This document shows positions 1 through 6,510 of a stretch of DNA of 11,082 nucleotides, piece after piece. Where the stretch lies: positions 1-11,082 of the forward strand of contig DAOWNO010000034.1 of the NCBI GenBank assembly GCA_030642525.1, in the 5' to 3' direction. The first letter of the stretch is position 1, and each line of letters starts with the position of its first letter. This DNA is from Candidatus Aegiribacteria sp. GTDB lineage: Bacteria > Fermentibacterota > Fermentibacteria > Fermentibacterales > JCC-6. Made by a program: the position numbers and the translations under genes. The notes under the pieces were generated by a model. It was not told the origin of the DNA. It made no database searches and saw only the letters and a list, made by a program, of their open reading frames with translations.

Positions 1-494
1 GGCTCTGTGATGACTTCGTGCTTGATGGCTGCTACTATTTGACAGATATCTATACCTGGATGATCTGGACCAGTATGCCAGCATCAACCATGAACCTTGT
101 GATTTCCGAGGATGATTTAAGCGATTCTGATCCAAATACCAACACAGATGTATGGGTTGAAAGCGTTCCATGTATTAACACATACACAGGCTACAGTGTC
201 TGGGGATACGATTTGTATGAGACCCGCTGCATAATCGACGCAGATCTTTATCCGGAGCTTGATGAAGGAATCCATTACTACTTTGAAATACAGGCTGAAG
301 TTACAGATGGCTGCTTCACTTTTGTTGGTGATAATAACATCGGCGATTCATGCTGGTATGATAATGGCGGTGGTGTCTGGGTTGAGGGCATGGTCTATTT
401 CGAGATTCCCACGGATATGTTCTTCGTTTTCTACGGAGAGCCTCTTGGTGCCCTCGAATCCGAAACATGGGGCAGCATCAAAACCCTGTTCTGA
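1..494 (+). CDS. Exported cysteine-rich protein, C-terminal part (5' truncated by window edge)
   Basis: The reading frame is already open at base 3 (residues LCDDFVLDG...) and ends with TGA at 492-494, so about 163 C-terminal residues are visible and the start and any signal peptide lie before the window. A GTG at 18 is in frame, but nothing suggests it is the real start. The visible part has six cysteines, many aromatic residues, Asp/Asn-rich turns and no membrane segment, which suggests an extracellular beta-sandwich domain. A 'DDFVL' opening followed by alternating hydrophobic strands is seen in large exported proteins of FCB-type bacteria; this is resemblance from memory. It ends in TWGSIKTLF, which looks like a conserved tail rather than a random end. 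I do not recognise an enzymatic motif and assign no function. It is separated by 249 nt from the next gene on the same strand. Confidence 0.7.
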   Translation, partial: LCDDFVLDGCYYLTDIYTWMIWTSMPASTMNLVISEDDLSDSDPNTNTDVWVESVPCINTYTGYSVWGYDLYETRCIIDADLYPELDEGIHYYFEIQAEVTDGCFTFVGDNNIGDSCWYDNGGGVWVEGMVYFEIPTDMFFVFYGEPLGALESETWGSIKTLF

Positions 495-575
495 TCATTC
501 GTGCCGCAGGCTCCCATATAGTAAGGACTCCTCAAAGGGTGAGGCTTCTCCGGGTCACAGGGAACCATTCTTCTT

Positions 576-605
576 GGGGACAAGCAGCAGAGCTTGCATG
601 TCCCC
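576..605 (+). terminator. Strong hairpin downstream of the exported-protein gene (possible terminator or leader structure)
   Basis: GGGGACA at 576-582 is the exact complement of TGTCCCC at 599-605. Inside, CAAGC (581-585) can instead pair with GCTTG (592-596), so the arms form a long stem in two alternative registers around the loop AGCAGA. It begins 82 nt after the stop codon of the upstream gene. No T-run follows (ATCCGTGG), so it is not a textbook intrinsic terminator. It may protect a 3' end or fold in the leader of the next gene. A smaller hairpin, CCTCA/TGAGG (530-544), precedes it. Confidence 0.4.
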
Positions 606-711
606 ATCCGTGGATTCAGTGTTCATATCGAATACAACATGAATATCTCATGTATAACCATCGTTGCTAACTCGAATATTGAACAGCAGTATCACCTGAT
701 GATCGTATTAC

Positions 712-740
712 TTTCCTGAAGAATCGATTTGCAGTATAGT
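712..740 (+). promoter_or_regulatory. Weak candidate promoter just before the GGDEF-ATPase-TPR gene
   Basis: TATAGT at 735-740 is a good -10-like hexamer, but the matching -35 position (TTTCCT at 712-717, 17-nt spacer) is poor. If it is used, transcription would begin near 747, inside the first codons of the longest reading frame, and translation would have to start at a downstream ATG such as 780. The rest of 495-743 holds two hairpins (530-544 and 576-605) and no convincing gene. Confidence 0.25.
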
Positions 741-743
741 TAA

Positions 744-3700
744 ATGAAAACTGCGATGGGGTTAAACACGGGGTCTAAGATGAACAACATTGATATGGAG
801 TATATCGATGATCTCAGCGGTCTTTATAACCGCCGTTACCTGAACAGGACCGTCTTCGAGTACATACGGGAAGCCGGTCTGAAAAAAAGTTCTCTGTCAG
901 TGGTCATTATCGACCTCGATCATTTCAAGAACATCAACGATACATATGGTCATTCCGTGGGTGATGCGGTTCTTATTGAATATGCTGCTTTTCTCAGGGA
1001 TCTTCTGAGAAAAGACGATATTGTTTACCGTTACGGTGGAGACGAGTTTATCTGCATCCTGCCGGATACCAGATACAAGCAGGCTGCCAGAATATCTTCA
1101 CGCGTTCTGGAGCAGTGCCGTTCCAGGGAGTTCTCAAAAATAAGGCTGACATGCAGTATTGGCATAGCATCATTTCCAATCGATGGACAGGACTGGATGT
1201 CAATCTTCAATACCTCTGACCGTCGTCTGTACAGCGCGAAAAGACACGGTAGAGACAGAATTGGCGCTTTCAGGAAGGAAAAGAGGAGGGTAATTACCCC
1301 GACAGGTGAAATAGTTGGCCGGGAAGAGGAAATGGGCAGAATCAAAGATGTTATCAACAGCACTGCTGAGGGTAGCATGAGAGCTGTCTGTATCAGCGGT
1401 GAAATAGGTGTTGGGAAAACACGACTGGTGCATGAAGTCGCAAAAGAGTCAGAAAAGAAAGGTATCGCCTTTCAGGAGAGTAATCTTTCAGCAACGACAA
1501 GGTCAATACCCTATTATCCCTTCAGGGAGATTGTCCGGAGTATCTTCAGAGAAGAAGGTGAGAAGAGCATCGAAGGAATTCCCCGGGCTTTCCTGGTTGA
1601 GTTGACGAAGATCATACCAGAGATGTCTGATGAGTTCGTAGATCTGGACAAAAGCATATTCATGCTTGACAAGTTCAGGCTTTATGAGGGAATACACAAA
1701 TTCCTTGAGCTGCAGGCTTCAAGTTCACCTTTGATAATATGTTTTGACAATATTCACTGGGCAGATGACAGTTCATTGGAACTTTTCTATTACCTTGTCA
1801 GAGCGTTGAAGGAAAATCCCGTCTTTTTCTTTTTCATTTACCGTATTGAAGAAGCAAAATCTGAATCATTCCAGAGATTGATGCAGTCTATGAATCGGGA
1901 AAAACTGTATGACTGGATCCAGCTTGAGTCCCTGGAGCCTTTCGAAGTCGCGCAGATGCTGTCGCTTATGGTTGGTATTTCCCCATCGCCAGAACTCAAT
2001 GCTTATATCTACAGAGAAACAGGCGGTAATCCGTTTTTTGTTGAGGAACTGATGAAGTCCCTGGAGACTAATGACGCGTTCATCAGCACCGAGACAGAGC
2101 TTTCGTTCGTCAAAGGCAGAGAGATTATCATTCCCCATTTGGTCAAGGGTGTGGTCAACAGGAAAATGGGTATGATGAGCAGTCAATCGCAAGAATTACT
2201 GGAGTATGCCGCGGTCATTGGCAGGAAGTTCGATTTTGCTTTACTGCGTGAAGTAACCGGAATGAATGAAGGCCATCTGTTCGATCTGATGGATGAAATT
2301 ATCGGTATGAGATTATTGAAGGAAAGTGAAGGAGAGACATATTACTTCTCAGAAGATGTAATAAGAGAGACGATATATCAGCAGATTCATAAGATTAAAT
2401 CAAAGAGCTATCATCGGAAAGTTGCGGAAGCATTACTTAATCTCAATGCAGAATGTGTTGAAAATGTAGTAGAGGAGCTAACCCATCACTATTATTTATG
2501 TAAAGATAATGATAAAGTAATAGAATATGGTTTGATTGCTGCGGACAGGGCAAAAAACGCTTATGCAAATCGAGATGCTATAGAGTTCTATAGCAGAGTG
2601 CTGGAGTCTCTGGCAGAGAGCGGGATTGAGGGGCATGGGCTAAAGGAAGTCGAAGTTCTAAAACAAAGAGCGGCAATCCTGGATCTGGTCGGAGAGAATG
2701 AGACGGCGATAGCGGATCTGGAAGAAGCTGTCAGTAATGCGCAGGTCCTCGGGGAGAAGAAACTGGAAGCTGATTGCCTTATTGATCTGTGCAGAGTCTA
2801 TTTTGGATTATCTCACTACGATGATACTATAGAAATAGCAGAGAAAGCCCTGAAGATCTACCGGGAACTGAATGATGAGCAGGGAGAGATGGGAGGTCTT
2901 AACTGTATTGGAATCGCCAACTGGTATCTTGGTGAATTCAAAAGAGCGCTGAAATTCTATCAGAGTTCATTGACGATTGCGGAGCAGACAGAGAATAAGA
3001 AATTCGAAGCAATGATTCTTGGGAATAAGAGTATTATTTTCTGGAATCTGGGCGAGTATTCAAAATCACTGAAACACTACCTTCGTTCACTGGAGATAAC
3101 AGAAACTCTCGGCGATATCGAAACTGAAGCCAGAGCGCTTGGCAATATCGGTCTCATATATGGAAATCTTGGTGATAATACAAAAGCAAAAGAATGTTAT
3201 AAAAAATCTTTGAAAATATCAAATGAAATAGGCGCAAGGAAGCTTGAAGCGAGTACGCTTAACAATATCGGAATTTTGAGTGCGGCATCCGGGAGATATG
3301 CAGAGGCAATAAAATACTATGAGGCCTCAGTGAGTATTTCAATTGAAACCGGTACTCGCAAGGTAGAGGCTATGACTCGTAATAACATAGGAGTTCTTTA
3401 CTATAAGCTTGGTGATTATTCCAGGTCACTGGAATACTGTACACATTCTTTAAATATCGCCAGAGAGATCAATGATCGCCAGACAGAGGCGGAAAGCCTT
3501 GTCGCGATTGGAGATACATATCTTGAAGAAGGGGAACCATCCATCGCTGAAGAGTACTATGAGGAAGCTCAATCAGTTGCCCTGGTGATGAAATCAAATT
3601 CACTGCTTGCTGAAGTTCTTTTGAGTTCTATTTCACTCTACCTGGAACAGAATAAACTGGTAATGGCAGGAAAAACACTGAATAAGATCTTTCAATTAAT

Positions 3701-4007
3701 CGATGTGATAAATTCAGTAAAAATAGAAGCATCAGCACATTGTCTGTCCGGCCGTCTGTCCGCAGAGGAAAAAAAATGGAATAAAGCCATAATTGCTTTT
3801 GACAAATCATTGACGATTTTCAAAGATATTAATAGACAGCTTAATATTGGTCAGGTTTATTATTATCAGGGTCTGATGTACAGGAAATCCAGTGATGAAG
3901 ACAGGGCAATGATGAGCTTTGATAAAGCGCTTCGAGTATTCATAGAACTTGGTGTTGAAGGATGGGTTGAAAAGGTCAGGACAGAAAAGAAAAAACTGGC
4001 CACCTGA
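744..4007 (+). CDS. GGDEF diguanylate cyclase fused to STAND/AAA_16-type ATPase and TPR array
   Basis: This is a 1087-residue cytosolic signalling protein with no membrane segment. Residues 21-176 form a GGDEF domain that makes cyclic di-GMP from two GTP. It has IDLDHFK with metal-binding D57, NDTYGH at 65-70, the intact signature GGDEF at 98-102, and R89/D92 exactly five residues upstream, the RxxD product-inhibition site, so activity is likely. Residues 190-440 are an AAA_16/STAND-like ATPase with Walker A GEIGVGKT (219-226), Walker B around LIICFDNIHWAD (330-341) and a GGNPFFVEEL motif (427-436), as in MalT-like regulators. A winged-helix-like linker spans about 465-580. From about 590 to the end are TPR-like repeats, eleven of them exactly 40 residues long, a likely protein-binding superhelix. 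The order suggests that ligand or partner binding on the TPRs, gated by ATP, controls the cyclase; that mechanism is inference. ATG 744 has no Shine-Dalgarno; ATG 780 (Met13) has GGGG six bases ahead and still keeps the whole GGDEF domain. The next gene follows after 39 nt. Confidence 0.93.
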   Translation: MKTAMGLNTGSKMNNIDMEYIDDLSGLYNRRYLNRTVFEYIREAGLKKSSLSVVIIDLDHFKNINDTYGHSVGDAVLIEYAAFLRDLLRKDDIVYRYGGDEFICILPDTRYKQAARISSRVLEQCRSREFSKIRLTCSIGIASFPIDGQDWMSIFNTSDRRLYSAKRHGRDRIGAFRKEKRRVITPTGEIVGREEEMGRIKDVINSTAEGSMRAVCISGEIGVGKTRLVHEVAKESEKKGIAFQESNLSATTRSIPYYPFREIVRSIFREEGEKSIEGIPRAFLVELTKIIPEMSDEFVDLDKSIFMLDKFRLYEGIHKFLELQASSSPLIICFDNIHWADDSSLELFYYLVRALKENPVFFFFIYRIEEAKSESFQRLMQSMNREKLYDWIQLESLEPFEVAQMLSLMVGISPSPELNAYIYRETGGNPFFVEELMKSLETNDAFISTETELSFVKGREIIIPHLVKGVVNRKMGMMSSQSQELLEYAAVIGRKFDFALLREVTGMNEGHLFDLMDEIIGMRLLKESEGETYYFSEDVIRETIYQQIHKIKSKSYHRKVAEALLNLNAECVENVVEELTHHYYLCKDNDKVIEYGLIAADRAKNAYANRDAIEFYSRVLESLAESGIEGHGLKEVEVLKQRAAILDLVGENETAIADLEEAVSNAQVLGEKKLEADCLIDLCRVYFGLSHYDDTIEIAEKALKIYRELNDEQGEMGGLNCIGIANWYLGEFKRALKFYQSSLTIAEQTENKKFEAMILGNKSIIFWNLGEYSKSLKHYLRSLEITETLGDIETEARALGNIGLIYGNLGDNTKAKECYKKSLKISNEIGARKLEASTLNNIGILSAASGRYAEAIKYYEASVSISIETGTRKVEAMTRNNIGVLYYKLGDYSRSLEYCTHSLNIAREINDRQTEAESLVAIGDTYLEEGEPSIAEEYYEEAQSVALVMKSNSLLAEVLLSSISLYLEQNKLVMAGKTLNKIFQLIDVINSVKIEASAHCLSGRLSAEEKKWNKAIIAFDKSLTIFKDINRQLNIGQVYYYQGLMYRKSSDEDRAMMSFDKALRVFIELGVEGWVEKVRTEKKKLAT
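2658..3977 (+). repeat. Eleven consecutive 120-bp units encoding 40-residue TPR-like repeats
   Basis: Residues 639-1078 of the GGDEF-ATPase-TPR protein divide into eleven units of exactly 40 residues with no insertion or deletion. The best units (719-918) follow the pattern LxNIGxxYxxLGDYxxAL then YYxxSLxIxxExGxxxxEA, with N-N/G-N-I-G at unit start and Glu-Ala near the end. This length matches LGN/GPSM2-like and TPR_12-type repeats rather than the 34-residue classic TPR. A twelfth, shorter unit may precede them (599-638). The repeats are diverged at DNA level, so this is an old protein repeat, not a recent tandem duplication. Confidence 0.85.
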
Positions 4008-4032
4008 CCTGACATCTCGAATATTGAAATGT

Positions 4033-4049
4033 AAGAGGAACATATATTG
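4033..4049 (+). promoter_or_regulatory. Shine-Dalgarno that selects a TTG start
   Basis: AAGAGGAA at 4033-4040 lies eight bases before TTG 4047-4049. The first in-frame ATG (4065) is 26 bases away from this site and would cut into the basic start of the signal peptide, so TTG is the better start for the beta-helix gene. Confidence 0.6.
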
Positions 4050-5708
4050 AAAACCGGAACGAAAATGTGCGAATCTCTGATATTCCTGTTCATTCTGCAT
4101 TTTTCGGGAGATACTCTTGCTTTAACCTATGAAGTCGGATCAGGGATGTCTTACGAGAATATCGGCGATGTTCCGCTTGAAAACCTCAATCCCGGGGATT
4201 CGGTTCTCATTCATTACAGGACAGAGCCATACTGTGAAAAGTGGGTGATAGCCCGTTCGGGAACCGCCTCAGATAACATAGTCTTCAAAGGAATACCCGG
4301 TCCGGGTGGTGAGCTTCCCGTTATTGATGGACGTGACGCGGTAACAAGACTGGAACTGGATTACTGGTCAGAGGAAAGAGGAGTTATCAACCTTGGCGGA
4401 TCGAGCTTCCCGAATCAGGATCCGGACTATGTCGTAATAGAGAACCTGGATATAAGAAGCGGGCGATCGCCATTCACGTTTACGAATGACAGCGGTCAGC
4501 CTGGAAGCTATTCGGACAATGCCGCCTCGATCTATGCGATATCAGGTGATCATGTTACGATAAGAAACTGTATTCTCCGCGATTGCGGGAATGGTTTCTT
4601 TGCTTCATACCAGTCAGGCAACATCACGATTGAGTGTTGTCACATATACGATAACGGTATTGAGGGCAGTTATTACCAGCATAACAATTACACTGAATCA
4701 AATGGTATTATTTTCCAGTACAATCATTTTGGACCGCTCAGGGCAGGATGCGACGGAGGCAATCTTAAGGATCGTTCATGCGGCACGGTTATCAGATACA
4801 ACTGGATAGAATGCGGCAACAGACAGCTTGATCTGGTTGAATCAGATCATTCCGGGATCTATAATGACCCTGCATATTCCGAGACATTTGTCTACGGGAA
4901 TATCCTGATAGAACAGTACAATGAGGGTAACAGCCAGATATGCCACTATGGAGGAGACGGCTCAAACACAGATCATTACAGAAAAGGAACGCTGTATTTC
5001 TACAACAACACCGTGATATCGAAAAGGACAGGGAATACAACACTATTCAGATTATCAACTAATGATGAATTCGCGGATGCGAGAAACAATATTGTATATG
5101 TAACTGATAATGGAAACAGACTGGCTTTACTCAACGTTCATGGTACCCTTGATATAAGAAACAACTGGTTTAAGACCGGCTGGGTTGAAACACATCAGAG
5201 CGGGTTCCAGGGAACGGTCATTAACTCTGGCGGTATCGTTACAGGTGAATTTCCCGGATTTGCGGATTTTGGATCTGAGGATTTCCATCTTGCTGAAGGT
5301 TCGCCATGCATCAACGCGGGAACGTCTCTTCATGCTGATGTTCTTCCCGATCATGACGTACTTTTTCAATACATCAGGCATTGTCAGTATGAGACAAGGC
5401 CTTATGACGGAATATTCGACATTGGAGCATTTGAATATCAGAACACCGGAATAAGTAATGATACAGATCTTTCAGGCAGTCCATTCATGCCGATTGTGTA
5501 TAGATCTGGAAGCAGTATCGTATTCAGCAGATTAGAGCCCGGGGCCTCTATAAGAATATACGATACGGCAGGGAGATTGCGTCACAGTTCAGTTGAAATC
5601 GCAGGTGAATTATATTACTGGAATGTAAACAATGTGTTGAACGGAATATATCTGTATCTGATCGAAGGCGATGATGATATTTCGGGTAAATTCATTGTAA
5701 TGCGATGA
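4047..5708 (+). CDS. Secreted right-handed beta-helix protein with sorting-like C-terminal domain
   Basis: This is a 553-residue exported protein. Residues 1-25 look like a signal peptide: basic MKTGTK, hydrophobic LIFLFILHF (11-19), likely cleavage after DTLA. Residues about 75-400 carry the irregular beta-strand/Asn-turn pattern of a right-handed parallel beta-helix (for example VVIENLDIRSG, HVTIRNCILRDCGNGF, YFYNNTVI, DIRNNWF), the fold of pectate-lyase-like polysaccharide enzymes and of adhesins. Residues 412-464 (DFHLAEGSPCINAG ... FDIGAFEY) match the choice-of-anchor-Q pattern that closes such helices. Residues about 480-553 form a small beta-domain with IRIYDTAGRL, WNVNNVLNGIYLYLI and GKFIVMR, resembling type IX secretion or FlgD-like C-terminal domains. 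I cannot identify catalytic residues, so polysaccharide degradation or surface binding are both possible. TTG is the start because of the Shine-Dalgarno ahead of it. It probably shares a transcript with the GGDEF gene 39 nt upstream and ends before a GC-rich hairpin. Confidence 0.88.
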   Translation: MKTGTKMCESLIFLFILHFSGDTLALTYEVGSGMSYENIGDVPLENLNPGDSVLIHYRTEPYCEKWVIARSGTASDNIVFKGIPGPGGELPVIDGRDAVTRLELDYWSEERGVINLGGSSFPNQDPDYVVIENLDIRSGRSPFTFTNDSGQPGSYSDNAASIYAISGDHVTIRNCILRDCGNGFFASYQSGNITIECCHIYDNGIEGSYYQHNNYTESNGIIFQYNHFGPLRAGCDGGNLKDRSCGTVIRYNWIECGNRQLDLVESDHSGIYNDPAYSETFVYGNILIEQYNEGNSQICHYGGDGSNTDHYRKGTLYFYNNTVISKRTGNTTLFRLSTNDEFADARNNIVYVTDNGNRLALLNVHGTLDIRNNWFKTGWVETHQSGFQGTVINSGGIVTGEFPGFADFGSEDFHLAEGSPCINAGTSLHADVLPDHDVLFQYIRHCQYETRPYDGIFDIGAFEYQNTGISNDTDLSGSPFMPIVYRSGSSIVFSRLEPGASIRIYDTAGRLRHSSVEIAGELYYWNVNNVLNGIYLYLIEGDDDISGKFIVMR

Positions 5709-5722
5709 ATACAGAAGAGCTG

Positions 5723-5748
5723 AAGGGGCGGCAATTGCCGCCCCCTTT
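5723..5748. terminator. Bidirectional hairpin terminator between convergent genes
   Basis: GGGGCGGC (5725-5732) and GCCGCCCC (5737-5744) form a perfect 8-bp GC-rich stem around AATT, flanked by AA on the left and CTTT on the right. It sits between the stop codons of the plus-strand beta-helix gene (5708) and the minus-strand lipoprotein gene (5753), so it can stop both transcripts. The T-run is short (TTT on the plus strand, TT on the minus strand). Confidence 0.75.
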
Positions 5749-5752
5749 AAGA

Positions 5753-6394
5753 TCAGTTGATGATTGAGCTGGTCAGGTCGTAAGACATGTAAACGGTTCC
5801 GGTCGAATCGGTATCATTAATGGTATATTTTACAGCACCGGTCCCTCTTGAGAGGAACAGATCGAAGCTGAAATCCGGCTCCTGTGAATCGGAATCTCTT
5901 AGATTGGCGCAGTCGGTATAGGTTCCGGCAGGCACAGTGACAGTTTCAGAAACGGAAAGAACTGTTCGCATGATTGTCGGTTCATCGGCATTGGGTATCC
6001 AGCCGTCACCAAGCGTGACCGGCAGCTTCATAAAGAGTTCATACTCGGTTGATGTGGTGTCATCGTACATTCTCCACTCGGTATCAGTCTTATTCAAATA
6101 GGTAATTTTTGTGAATGTTGTGTCCGCAGTGGTTGTGCTGTCCTGGATTACATAAAGCTGAAAGCCCTGCTCGTGAGTTGTTACTTCAAGGACTTTTGAA
6201 ATGTTGGATCCGCTGATGAAAACGGTATCGGCACCAGCTTCGCTGATATATCCGCTCAATGAATAGTTCCACTGATTGCCGACCGCCATGGGCAGATAAT
6301 CCGTGTTTCCACTCGGCCCTGTTGAATCGTCTCCGCAGCCGAAGACGATAAGCAAAGATGCTACTACAGTAAACATTGCTATGAGTTTACGCAT
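5753..6394 (-). CDS. Predicted lipoprotein of unknown function
   Basis: This is a 213-residue protein. MRKLIAMFTVVASLLIVFGC is a type II signal peptide with lipobox VFGC, so Cys20 is the expected lipidated residue. Next comes an acidic, flexible GDDSTGPSG linker and a soluble beta-rich domain. LPMAVGNQWNY at about residue 35 and VTVPAGTYTDCANL near 155 are motifs I associate with a widespread family of small lipoproteins in FCB-type and related candidate phyla; no molecular function is known to me. ATG 6394 is preceded by GAAGGGG with good spacing, and a separate promoter lies 60-88 bases upstream, so it is probably its own transcript. It converges with the beta-helix gene across a shared terminator. 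Confidence 0.85.
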   Translation of the reverse strand: MRKLIAMFTVVASLLIVFGCGDDSTGPSGNTDYLPMAVGNQWNYSLSGYISEAGADTVFISGSNISKVLEVTTHEQGFQLYVIQDSTTTADTTFTKITYLNKTDTEWRMYDDTTSTEYELFMKLPVTLGDGWIPNADEPTIMRTVLSVSETVTVPAGTYTDCANLRDSDSQEPDFSFDLFLSRGTGAVKYTINDTDSTGTVYMSYDLTSSIIN

Positions 6395-6453
6395 GTTTCC
6401 CCTTCTTTTTTAAGGATTATTTCATTTATCCGGAATATCCGAATAGAGCAAAA

Positions 6454-6482
6454 AATATAGATCAAAAAGATAAATTTGTCCA
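6454..6482 (-). promoter_or_regulatory. Sigma70-like promoter of the lipoprotein gene
   Basis: On the minus strand TGGACA (6482-6477) and TATATT (6459-6454) are separated by exactly 17 bases, each one base from the consensus. Transcription would begin near 6447, giving a leader of about 53 nt before ATG 6394. The element lies just beyond the end of the redox operon (6511). No terminator with a U-run is visible between them, so some read-through from the operon is possible. Confidence 0.6.
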
Positions 6483-6510
6483 GTGGGTACCTATGACAGA
6501 ATGATTAAAA

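Noticed and set aside
259..670. Open frames 259-642 and 467-670 (plus strand) reaching into the intergenic gap.
   Set aside because: They overlap the end of the exported-protein gene in other frames, have low-quality composition, no Shine-Dalgarno and no recognisable motif.
671..683. Exact 13-base repeat CTCGAATATTGAA here and at 4016-4028, in both cases upstream of a plus-strand gene.
   Set aside because: One shared 13-mer pair is about what chance gives in 11 kb. The match does not extend further, and the distance to the start codons differs (60 versus 18 nt).
728..740. TTGCA as a sigma54 -12 element before the GGDEF gene.
   Set aside because: No GG/TGGC -24 element is present at the required distance upstream.
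3973..4010. Inverted repeat AGGTCAGG ... CCTGACCT around the stop codon of the GGDEF gene.
   Set aside because: The loop is 22 nt, no U-run follows, and most of it is coding; not called as a terminator.
6431..6441. CGGAATATCCG inverted repeat as an operator in the lipoprotein leader.
   Set aside because: It is a single short 4-bp-arm palindrome with no second copy in the window; too little to call a binding site.
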